A DNA stretch of 64,000 bases from Arenicola marina (taxonomy: Eukaryota; Annelida; Polychaeta; Arenicolidae), in NCBI GenBank assembly GCA_964019135.1, contig OZ025257.1, positions 21,355,971-21,419,970 of the forward strand, written 5' to 3'. The notes beneath the pieces are model-generated. The model saw only the letters and a list, made by a program, of their open reading frames with translations. It did not search any database and was not told the DNA's origin. Position numbers and translations under genes: made by a program. How positions within the stretch are numbered: the first letter of the stretch is position 1; each line of letters opens with the position of its first letter. This document shows, piece by piece, positions 1 to 9,790 of this stretch.

Positions 1-152
1 CCACTGTCTGCCTCCCCTGGGTGGCCACCACAGGATTCTTCAACTTCATCACCATGGCTTGTTTCGTCATGGCACTACTGATGTGGATTATGCTGCTGCT
101 AAAATTGCAGAGACGGATTTTTTGCTGCGACTGCGTCAATTGGCCCCTTTTT
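1..152 (+). CDS. MARVEL-domain gene exon A (5' limit unresolved)
   Basis: Open in the frame that continues into exon 5071; ends TGGCCCCTTTTT before donor GTAAGT at 153. The exon may run off the window, or start after the possible acceptor CCACCACAG at about 32. Confidence 0.6.
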
Positions 153-3100
153 GTAAGTACCATTGCTTGTCATGTAGATCAGCTGTATGATTCTCATAGA
201 CATATATATATATATATATATGTATGTAATTGATGATACTGTTTATTGTCGAAAGGTATGCATCTCAACTAAACAAACATATATTACATAGACAGAAGCC
301 GAAGCTTATATGCCAACGTAAAATAAAACTTCACAACTAGCTCTATACAGATATAGATGCATTTGCATTAGATGCAATTGCATTTCACTCTTTCTGTTGA
401 TGAGGTAAGTTTTGCTAATGCATGTACCGATAGGTATTACCACGACTAGGGAACCCTTCCTAGCTCCGATTATAAGCAGGTATAAACTGCAGACCAACAG
501 GTCATAGGTTTGAGTACGTGCACCTGGGAAATGTTCCTTCTAACCACCATTCTTTGTCCCATTGGATGGTTATTGACCTAATCCATATATCTTTTATATG
601 CACAATTGTTGCATGCATTTACCGTTAGTTTACACATATAGTTGTTAACGGCATTGTTTGAAACCAGATTGGAACACAGTTAAAGCCTATATATATATAT
701 ATATAATAGTGCCGGGTTCTTCTCGTGAATATATCCTATTTTTTAATAGCAAATGCCACGCCTGTTAAGTAATATCACGAAAGTGAGAAGAGCTGCCGAT
801 CACATTTAATAAATGGATGATAAAAAGTAAAGTGTTGCACGTCTGAACACATATTCAAGAAAGGAGTTAAAGTTATCATATTAAAAATGTTTTCCCAGGA
901 ATAAACTGTTGCCTTTAGCTGTGTTATCCTTTACTGAGGCTTGCTGTGATACATCTTAAGTAACCTTCAATGGCTCCCATGCATGCTTCTATGTTTATAT
1001 GTTCGTTCGTTCATCTTTTATCTCAGCTTAACACACCTAATCTAAATCGAGGGAATAAGCCGTTGTTTCTGCTCTTGTCCCGAGAAACTGTCTTGTAACT
1101 GAATATCATGTATGTAATCTGTGTTCTTGTGACAATAAACTGAGTATCCTTGTGGTGCTGTGTATTATATTGGGGCGGTGATGGTCTACTTGCAGGAGTT
1201 TGCTCTCTACGGCGTCCTTGTTGTGCTGTGTATTATATTGGGGCGGTGATGGTCTACTTGCAGGAGTTTGCTCTGTACGGCGTCCTTGTTGTGCTGTGTA
1301 TTATATTGGGGCGGTGATGGTCTACTTGCAGGAGTTTGCTCTGTACGGCGTCCTTGTTGTGCTGTGTATTATATTGGGGCGGTGATGGTCTACTTGCAGG
1401 AGTTTGCTCTGTACGGCGTCCTTGTTGTGCTGTGTATTATATTGGGGCGGTGATGGTCTACTTGCAGGAGTTTGCTCTCTACGGCGTCCTTGTTGTGCTG
1501 TGTATTATATTGGGGCGGTGATGGTCTACTTGCAGGAGTTTGCTCTGTACGGCGTCCTTGTTGTGCTGTGTATTATATTGGGGCGGTGATGGTCTACTTG
1601 CAGGAGTTTGCTCTCTACGGCGTCCTTGTTGTGCTGTGTATTATATTGGGGCGGTGATGGTCTACTTGCAGGAGTTTGCTCTCTACGGCGTCCTTGTTGT
1701 GCTGTGTATTATATTGGGGCGGTGATGGTCTACTTGCAGGAGTTTGCTCTCTACGGCGTCCTTGTTGTGCTGTGTATTATATTGGGGCGGTGATGGTCTA
1801 CTTGCAGGAGTTTGCTCTGTACGGCGTCCTTGTTGTGCTGTGTATTATATTGGGGCGGTGATGGTCTACTTGCAGGAGTTTGCTCTGTACGGCGTCCTTG
1901 TTGTGCTGTGTATTATATTGGGGCGGTGATGGTCTACTTGCAGGAGTTTGCTCTGTACGGCGTCCTTGTTGTGCTGTGTATTATATTGGGGCGGTGATGG
2001 TCTACTTGCAGGAGTTTGCTCTGTACGGCGTCCTTGTTGTGCTGTGTATTATATTGGGGCGGTGATGGTCTACTTGCAGGAGTTTGCTCTGTACGGCGTC
2101 CTTGTTGTGCTGTGTATTATATTGGGGCGGTGATGGTCTACTTGCAGGAGTTTGCTCTGTACGGCGTCCTTGTTGTGCTGTGTATTATATTGGGGCGGTG
2201 ATGGTTTACTTGCAGGAGTTTGCTCTGTACGGCGTCCTTGTTGTGCTGTGTATTATATTGGGGCGGTGATGGTCTACTTGCAGGAGTTTGCTCTCTACGG
2301 CGTCCTTGTTGTGCTGTGTATTATATTGCAGCGGTGATGGTCTACTTGCAGGAGTTTGCTCTGTACGGCGTCCTTGTTGTGCTGTGTATTATATTGGGGC
2401 GGTGATGGTCTACTTGCAGGAGTTTGCTCTGTACGGCGTCCTTGTTGTGCTGTGTATTATATTGGGGCGGTGATGGTCTACTTGCAGGAGTTTGCTCTGT
2501 ACGGCGTCCTGGTTGTGCTGTGTATTATATTGGGGCGGTGATGGTCTACTTGCAGGAGTTTGCTCTGTACGGCGTCCTTGTTGTGCTGTGTATTATATTG
2601 GGGCGGTGATGGTCTACTTGCAGGAGTTTGCTCTCTACGGCGTCCTTGTTGTGCTGTGTATTATATTGGGGCGGTGATGGTTTACTTGCAGGAGTTTGCT
2701 CTGTACGGCGTCCTTGTTGTGCTGTGTATTATATTGGGGCGGTGATGGTCTACTTGCAGGAGTTTGCTCTGTACGGCGTCCTTGTTGTGCTGTGTATTAT
2801 ATTGGGGCGGTGATGGTCTACTTGCAGGAGTTTGCTCTGTACGGCGTCCTTGTTGTGCTGTGTATTATATTGGGGCGGTGATGGTCTACTTGCAGGAGTT
2901 TGCTCTCTACGGCGTCCTTGTTGTGCTGTGTATTATATTGGGGCGGTGATGGTTTACATGCAGGAGTTTGCTCTCTACGGCGTCCTCGTTGTGCTGTGTA
3001 TTATATTGGGGCGGTGATGGTTTACTTGCAGGAGTTTGCTCTGTACGGCGTCCTTGTTGTGCTGTGTATTATATTGGGGCGGTGATGGTCTACTTGCAGG

Positions 3101-6018
3101 AGTTTGCTCTCTACGGCGTCCTTGTTGTGCTGTGTATTATATTGGGGCGGTGATGGTCTTCTTGCAGGAGTTTGCTCTCTACGGCGTCCTTGTTGTGCTG
3201 TGTATTATATTGGGGCGGTGATGGTCTACTTGCAGGAGTTTGCTCTCTACGGCGTCCTTGTTGTGCTGTGTATTATATTGGGGCGGTGATGGTCTACTTG
3301 CAGGAGTTTGCTCTCTACGGCGTCCTTGTTGTGCTGTGTATTATATTGGGGCGGTGATGGCCTACTTGCAGGAGTTTGCTCTGTACGGCGTCCTTGTTGT
3401 GCTGTGTATTATATTGGGGCGGTGATGGTCTACTTGCAGGAGTTTGCTCTGTACGGCGTCCTTGTTGTGCTGTGTATTATATTGGGGCGGTGATGGTCTA
3501 CTTGCAGGAGTTTGCTCTGTACGGCGTCCTTGTTGTGCTGTGTATTATATTGGGGCGGTGATGGTCTACTTGCAGGAGTTTGCTCTGTACGGCGTCCTTG
3601 TTGTGCTGTGTATTATATTGGGGCGGTGATGGTCTACTTGCAGGAGTTTGCTCTGTACGGCGTCCTTGTTGTGCTGTGTATTATATTGGGGCGGTGATGG
3701 TTTACTTGCAGGAGTTTGCTCTGTACGGCGTCCTTGTTGTGCTGTGTATTATATTGGGGCGGTGATGGTCTACTTGCAGGAGTTTGCTCTCTACGGCGTC
3801 CTTGTTGTGCTGTGTATTATATTGGGGCGGTGATGGTCTACTTGCAGGAGTTTGCTCTGTACGGCGTCCTTGTTGTGCTGTGTATTATATTGGGGCGGTG
3901 ATGGTCTACTTGCAGGAGTTTGCTCTCTACGGCGTCCTTGTTGTGCTGTGTATTATATTGGGGCGGTGATGGTCTACTTGCAGGAGTTTGCTCTGTACGG
4001 CGTCCTCGTTGTGCTGTGTATTATATTGGGGCGGTGATGGTCTACTTGCAGGAGTTTGCTTTCTACGGCGTCCTTGTTGTGCTGTGTATTATATTGGGGC
4101 GGTGATGGTCTACTTGCAGGAGTTTGCTCTCTACGGCGTCCTCGTTGTGCTGTGTATTATATTGGGGCGGTGATGGTCTACTTGCAGGAGTTTGCTCTCT
4201 ACGGCGTCCTCGTTGTGCTGTGTATTATATTGGGGCGGTGATGGTCTACTTGCAGGAGTTTGCTTTCTACGGCGTCCTTGTTGTGCTGTGTATTATATTG
4301 GGGCGGTGATGGTCTACTTGCAGGAGTTTGCTCTCTACGGCGTCCTCGTTGTGCTGTGTATTATATTGGGGCGGTGATGGTCTACTTGCAGGAGTTTGCT
4401 CTGTACGGCGTCCTTGTTGTGCTGTGTATTATATTGGGGCGGTGATGGTTACTTGCAGGAGTTTGCTCTGTACGGCGTCCTTGTTGTGCTGTGTATTATA
4501 TTGGGGCGGTGATGGTCTACTTGCAGGAGTTTGCTCTGTACGGCGTCCTTGTTGTGCTGTGTATTATATTGGGGCGGTGATGGTCTACTTGCAGGAGTTT
4601 GCTCTGTACGGCGTCCTTGTTGTGCTGTGTATTATATTGGGGCGGTGATGGTCTACTTGCAGGAGTTTGCTCTCTACGGCGTCCTCGTTGTGCTGTTAAT
4701 TATATTGGGGCGGTGATGGTCTACTTGCAGGAGTTTGCTCTCTACGGCGTCCTCGTTGTGCTGTGTATTATATTGGGGCGGTGATGGTCTACTTGCAGGA
4801 GTTTGCTCTGTACGGCGTCCTTGTTGTGCTGTGTATTATATTGGGGCGGTGATGGTCTACTTGCAGGAGTTTGCTCTCTACGGCGTCCTTGTTTTGCTGT
4901 GTATTATATTGGGGCGGTGATGGTCTACTTGCAGGAGTTTGCTCTCTACGGCGTCCTCGTTGTGCTGTGTATTATATTGGGGCGGTGATGGTCTACTTGC
5001 AGGAGTTTGCTCTGTACGGCGTCCTCGTTGTGCTGTGTATTATATTGGGGCGGTGATGGTCTACTTACAGGAGTTTGCTTTCTACGGCGTCCTCGTTGTG
5101 CTACTCTTCTTCGGCGCTCTCTTCATGGCTCTCCATCAGTGCCACATAGCGCATCAAGTTGGAGCGGTAAGCAATCAACCCCTACCCACCCACCAGGGTA
5201 CGAGCCCGAATTTTTCTTTTACCAGCCAAAATTTCGAAAATGTTGACTGGTACGAAAAGGTTAGCAAAGAATATGGCGCGAGCCGATCATGTTGTCACAT
5301 TTAAACTCGCAATTTGTAATTAAAAAACAGCAGCAGTTCTTGTCATATAAACTTGTGCCCGTTATGATTTTCTTCCAAGACTGGCATTAATGGTGCAGTG
5401 TTCCCAACATGTATTTATTGCATCGGCCCATGATGTGTTAAGATCAGTATCGGTACTTGTATCACTCATATAGCTGCCTAATGGTCCATTGTCCTGAATT
5501 ATATTAGGTTTGCCATTGGTTTTATAACTCGAGAATCTTTTGTCGCCTATATTATATATATATGATTGGCTAGTAGGAATGGAAACTACTTATGGTCCGC
5601 TGTTGAACACTATTGCTACATTTGGTACCCATGATTGATAGTAAGAGGAGCTGAATGCCACAATCCGTGTGGCCTTGCCCAGGATTACAATGCATTCCCT
5701 ATGGTCTATCTATGTTCATGAATATTCATATTTTACCCCGTGCTTTGCTTTGCATGTCGCCCAACCATTTCCAAAAAGACTAAACGCAATTCCTAAATTA
5801 TGGTAGATGTTTTATGATCTGCGCTGGAGAGACACGGTCCCATGGCTTTGATATGAAGTGTCTCTGATCGCATCTTGCAGGCCTTCGCCTTCTTCGCTCT
5901 GGTGGTGTTTCTCGTGGATTTTGCCTTCGCCACGAGGACTTGGCTCGCCTCTCGCCAAGGGGTCCACACGAGCTCGGCCCACGCCACGACCACCACCGTC
6001 GGGGAGAACAAATACTGA
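1..6018 (+). CDS. MARVEL-domain (CMTM/MAL/plasmolipin-like) membrane protein, 3' part
   Basis: Three exons join in phase 0 at 1-152, 5071-5166 and 5881-6018; the 5' end lies at or beyond the window edge. The product has a hydrophobic segment starting WVATTGFFNF, then LLLKLQRR, a short Cys-containing loop (CCDC), a second membrane segment starting FAFYGVLVVL, a polar HQCHIAHQ stretch, a third segment starting AFAFFALVVF, and a basic tail ending GENKY. This spacing matches the last three helices of the four-helix MARVEL fold used in vesicle trafficking and membrane apposition (CMTM, MAL, plasmolipin). Subfamily is not resolved. Intron 1 is mostly a 68-bp array made of the exon 2 acceptor and exon head. 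The stop codon lies in a 59-bp array. Confidence 0.7.
153..1146 (+). other. Intron 1, unique part
   Basis: AT-rich intron sequence with short (TA)n runs near 202-222 and 690-705. No gene, RNA or transposon recognised. Confidence 0.5.
1147..5106 (+). repeat. 68-bp minisatellite made of intron tail plus exon 2 head
   Basis: Fifty-eight near-identical 68-bp units. Each has about 35 bp of intron tail ending CTACTTGCAG and 33 bp of exon head starting GAGTTTGCTCTGTACGGC. Decoy acceptors recur every 68 bp from 1196; one unit near 4450 is 67 bp. The last unit is the true acceptor and start of the exon at 5071. In the exon frame each decoy reaches TGA after 17 codons. Variants (CTGTAC/CTCTAC, CTTGTTG/CTCGTTG, TCTACT/TTTACT) are interspersed. 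Confidence 0.97.
5071..5166 (+). CDS. MARVEL-domain gene exon B
   Basis: Thirty-two codons, acceptor TACTTACAG, donor GTAAGC. Encodes the FAFYGVLVVL membrane segment and HQCHIAHQVGA. Its first 33 nt match the array units upstream; after GTTGTGCT it diverges into unique coding sequence. Confidence 0.8.
5167..5880 (+). other. Intron 2 of the MARVEL-domain gene
   Basis: Unique intron ending CATCTTGCAG. Nothing else recognised. Confidence 0.5.
5881..6018 (+). CDS. MARVEL-domain gene terminal exon
   Basis: Encodes the last membrane helix (AFAFFALVVFLVD), a basic turn with TRTWLASRQG and a Thr-rich tail ending GENKY, stop TGA at 6016-6018. The last codons and stop form the first unit of the downstream 59-bp array. 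Confidence 0.8.
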   Translation, partial: AFAFFALVVFLVDFAFATRTWLASRQGVHTSSAHATTTTVGENKY

Positions 6019-6340
6019 GGCGACAGCGCCCCCTGGCGAATACCACGACCACCACCATCGGGGAGAACAAATACTGAGGCGACAGCGCCCCCTGGCGAAT
6101 ACCACGACCACCACCATCGGGGAGAACAAATACTGAGGCGACAGCGCCCCCTGACGAATACCACGAATACCACCATCGGGGAGAACAAATACTGAGGCCA
6201 CAGCGCCCCCTGGCGAATACCACGACCACCACCGTCGGGGAGAACAAATGCTGAGGCGACAGCGCCCCCTGGCGAATACCACGACCACCACCATCGGTGA
6301 GAACAAATACTGAGGCGACAGCGCCCCCTGGCGAATACCA
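5984..6340. repeat. 59-bp tandem array across the stop codon
   Basis: About six 59-bp units; the block CGGGGAGAACAAATACTGAG recurs at 59-bp steps from 6000. Unit 1 is the end of the coding sequence (ACC ACC ACC GTC GGG GAG AAC AAA TAC TGA). The rest is 3' UTR or downstream DNA. Because 59 is not a multiple of 3, long open frames on the minus strand are artefacts. Confidence 0.95.
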
Positions 6341-6344
6341 CCAC

Positions 6345-7616
6345 TACACTCGTAAAGCCGAGCCACCCGCGTGGTTACCGTGGCAACGCCGTTTACGTCT
6401 TTGTTTCATTCAGGGGCTGCGTAAGCCAATGATTTAATGTGTATCAAAGTAATGTGCAACATGAAAGGTCGATAACTTTACCTGGTGAAGCAGCGTATAG
6501 CGTGATATATATGTACGTTCGGTGACGCCATAGCTGGTCTACTGGCTGGTTTCACGTACTGTGTCGTCTTTTTTCCCCTCACTGACGTGATGGTGTCCGC
6601 TTTCTAGAGGATGTTGCGCTAAAGTTAATTGTTGTGAAGTTAAGTGGACCAATGTAGGCGATTGTTGTATTTCTGGACTTCCAAAATGTGCAAAATAGTT
6701 GCCTCAAACGCCGGTCCATCTATTCGCATCATATGTGTTAAATAGTGCAATTAATTTTTCACATATTTGGGTTGAAATAGCACCCTGTCCGATCATCAAA
6801 TATACATTTTTGTTTGCATTTGGAACTGTTTAGGATGGGGTAATTGCTTGTGCTTCCAAAGTGAGGGGCCCTTGTAACGGTATACTGTATCATGTGACAC
6901 ATGCCCCCTTTGCCATTGGCAACCTACGCTACAAATATCTGTGTGGCCTCGTACGTTTAGGTCAACTTTCATGTTCATTTCCACGAAATGGGTTGGATTC
7001 CAAGACATGGCATCGGTTTCCATCAAATCTAGTTGAAATCCGGGTAGAATTCTACGAAATCGAGCTGTATTCCACGAAATCGAGTTGGACTCAACGAAAA
7101 TGTAGTTAAAAATTCAACGAATCGGTTTGGATTCCAAGACATCTAGTTGGATTTCAGGAAGTCGGGTTTAATTCCACGAAACCGATTCTTGTAGTAAATG
7201 CTAAGCGTGCGTAATAATAATAGGTGACTATAATGAAAACAAATGGCTCGTGCAGACATGGGTCAAGACAGATATCTTCTGAACAAGTCTGGATAAAGGG
7301 AGACGCGCGGGATGCGTGTGCTGCTTGACTAATGGAGGGATGAGGCCTTGTTGCTTTAGTTTTGTATATTTTACACCAAGCTGACATTGACACTGTGTGT
7401 TGCCTGTGAAAGTATTGTGGCCTTGCGAAAATATGAGACAGATTGGTATGATGTTACTGGGTCATTAGTTGCTAGCTGAATTTTGGATCTGACTCTTGTG
7501 ACTGTGTGTTAGTAATACTCTCCCGTTAACTATTGTCAACAATATATCTTGTTGCGCGGTGTGTCTTTTTTTTTCTAAATCGCAACTACTCATAAAATTA
7601 TCATGCATCATTGTAT
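6345..7616. other. Intergenic; degenerate ~22-bp repeat at 6968-7195
   Basis: No gene recognised. At 6968-7195 a loose repeat resembling GTTGGATTCCACGAAATCGA occurs about eight times with many substitutions. Confidence 0.5.
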
Positions 7617-9082
7617 ATTATTACGAGTTGGTGGGCATGTTCACAGGATCTCGCCACTCGTTTAGGTCCGAAAATGTCATTATTTACGACGTCCCATCGT
7701 AAGAAGAAATAAGAAAAGGAGAGTAACTCCAACTGAAAAATCCGCCGGATCTGCCTGTCGCTTGCATTTTATGCTCATAAAAGTATACACATGGCATTTA
7801 GATGTAATTTTGCATCCATTTATATGTTTAAATAATTAAAGATAACACCATTTGACTATGTTTAGTGTCAAAACGTGACTTTCAAGTGGCGGTCGTGAGG
7901 TACTGAGTCGGAAGTGCGTGAAAACGGTCCGCAGAATAGCGCGGCAATTTTTTTTCCTGCAAAAACACACCTTTTTGGGGGGTCACTCGTGCATTGCCAA
8001 ATCTCTGTAATTATTTGCTAGATATAACGAGGCTGCATAGTAATAACAAATATATGAGAAGTAGCCTATTATCCTTATAACGCTTTGTTTATGTATCATC
8101 TCCCTGGAAACAATTAAGTCTGCTATCTGGCAGAAACAAACTACGCCACGGCGTATGCAGCTATTTCGTTTCGTTTAATTTCCTACTTTTATACCCGCAA
8201 AGCCGACATACGATGGTTATGATCGTGCACGCAGGGAGGGGGGCACATTAGTGCAGTAGTGGTGCGCCGTAGTACACTGATAACGACAGAATCGCTTTGT
8301 CTACGTACACTTCTCTCCTGTTGTTTATTCACATTGATCCGTGCGAATGAAAAATACCGGGTTTTGCCGTTTCTGCGGGTTGATTTAAATATCAAATTCA
8401 CTTCCGACTCGGTACCTCACGACTTCGCTTGAAAGTCGTTTTGGATACTAAACTACGGGAATTCAACTATCTGAACCAAATAAGAGTACTGATTATAGTT
8501 TTTAATGAAGTAGATACTTTTTAGGCATGTTTGAGAACGTGACTGGCGTTTGAAAGATATTTTGATCGCTTCAGTGAAGATCAAGTAACTCTCCTTTCTT
8601 TGTTTATCATAACGCGCTCCCAAAATGACGTCATCTTGGTTACGTCATAGCAACCAGTTGCGTAAATAACGACGTAACAATTGGCGAGATCCTGTGGGCA
8701 TGTTAACTAGTACAGTAGCGTTACATCTGAAGGCCTCTAAAATGCCGTATTCTGACCCAAACCGCCCTGCTGCCCATGCAATCGACAATCGTTGCCATGG
8801 CGACGCTGCATAGAACAATGAAACATGACGTCACGCACAAAAGAATTGTAGTTATAGCTTTAAATAGCCCGCTTCCATGACTAGTTGCCTAGTTGCACAT
8901 GCTATGTTTCTTGGCAACATATATATGGTATAAAAAGGCGACTGGCCAACTATATGTGGAAAGGCTTGCGATTTGCGGACAGTCAGTCCCAAAATGGTTT
9001 ACTGTTGTCGTTGCATGCGGAAATTAAACCAAAGAAGCAGAGGCAAGTCAACGCCTTAAATTTAAATTCAACTCGTAATAAT
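7617..9082. mobile_element. 403-bp TIR element, copy 1, interrupted by a second transposon
   Basis: Starts ATTATTACGAGTTG and ends with its exact reverse complement CAACTCGTAATAAT. Removing the 1055-bp insert at 7642-8696 and one 8-bp duplication leaves exactly 403 bp, the length of copy 2 at 9199-9601, which it closely matches. It contains TATA-like TGGTATAAAAAGG near 8928 and a 21-codon open frame from 8995. No transposase, so non-autonomous. Confidence 0.75.
7642..8696. mobile_element. 1055-bp foldback, hAT-like non-autonomous DNA transposon
   Basis: Ends are CACAGGATCTCGCC and its perfect reverse complement GGCGAGATCCTGTG. Flanks are an 8-bp direct repeat GGCATGTT at 7634-7641 and 8697-8704. 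Inner parts also pair in inverted orientation: the stretch near 7857-7915 containing GAGTCGGAAGTG is imperfectly complementary to 8400-8456. An 8-bp duplication fits hAT-type transposition; family assignment is inference. No transposase seen. Confidence 0.75.
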
Positions 9083-9198
9083 AGTAATAGCGCGAGTTTG
9101 CTTGGCGTTAGGCATTTTATTGGCCCTTCATCAAGCTGTAGCAGCCCTTCATTTTCATTATCCGCCCGAGGCCTTGCGGCCTCGGGCCGATAATGAAA
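9083..9198. repeat. Inverted-repeat block with perfect-stem hairpin
   Basis: Includes a palindrome around CGAGGCC TTGC GGCCTCG, with ATTTTCATTAT matching ATAATGAAAAT on the far side. The segment 9089-9148 is the reverse complement of the tandem copies at 9645-9790. Confidence 0.7.
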
Positions 9199-9601
9199 AT
9201 TATTACGAGTTGGTGGGCATGTTAACTAGTACAATAGCGTTACATCTGAAGGCCTCTAAAATGCCGTATTCTGACCCAAACCGCCCTGCTGCCCATGCAA
9301 TCGACAATCGTTGCCATGGCGACGCTGCATAAAACAATGAAACATGACGTCACGCACAAAAGAATTGTAGTTATAGCTTTAAATAGCCCGCTTCCATGAC
9401 TAGTTGCCTAGTTGCACATGCTATGTTTCTTGGCAACATATATATGGTATAAAAAGGCGACTGGCCAACTATATGTGGAAAGGCTTGCGATTTGCGGACA
9501 GTCAGTCCCAAAATGCTTTACTTTTGTCGTTGCATGCGGAAATTAAACCAAAGAAGCAGAGACAAGTCAACGCCTTAAATTTAAATTCAACTCGTAATAA
9601 T
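9199..9601. mobile_element. 403-bp TIR element, copy 2 (empty site for the hAT-like insertion)
   Basis: Same 14-bp terminal inverted repeats as copy 1, uninterrupted. Reads GTGGGCATGTTAACTAG across the point where copy 1 holds the 1055-bp insert, so it shows the pre-insertion sequence. Confidence 0.75.
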
Positions 9602-9790
9602 AGTAATAGCGGCCTTGCGGCCTCGGGCCGATAATGAAAATTGGCGGGCTGCTACAGCTTGATGTCGGGCCAATAAAATTGCCTAACGCCCCGCAAACTC
9701 GCGCTATTGTCATATTGGCGGGCTGCTACAGCTTGATGTCGGGCCAATAAAATGCCTAACGCCCCGCAAACTCGCGCTATTGTCATATTA
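9602..9790. repeat. Two 72-bp direct repeats, inverted relative to 9089-9148
   Basis: The segment starting GGCGGGCTGCTACAGCTTGA occurs at about 9643 and 9717 and ends CTATTGTCATATT each time. Both are reverse complements of 9089-9148, so the 403-bp copy 2 sits between inverted arms. Confidence 0.75.

Noticed and set aside
1147..5106. CRISPR array
   Set aside because: Repeats are contiguous with no unique spacers, there are no cas genes, and the unit is an exon-intron boundary in a eukaryotic gene.
5793..6366. Minus-strand proteins of about 180 aa with QYLFSP/GRCRLSIC repeats
   Set aside because: Frame-shifted readings of the 59-bp array over the end of the MARVEL-domain gene.
8885..9634. 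Two similar open frames starting MPSCTCYVSWQH, suggestive of a duplicated gene
   Set aside because: They lie wholly in the two copies of the 403-bp non-autonomous TIR element and diverge at its end.
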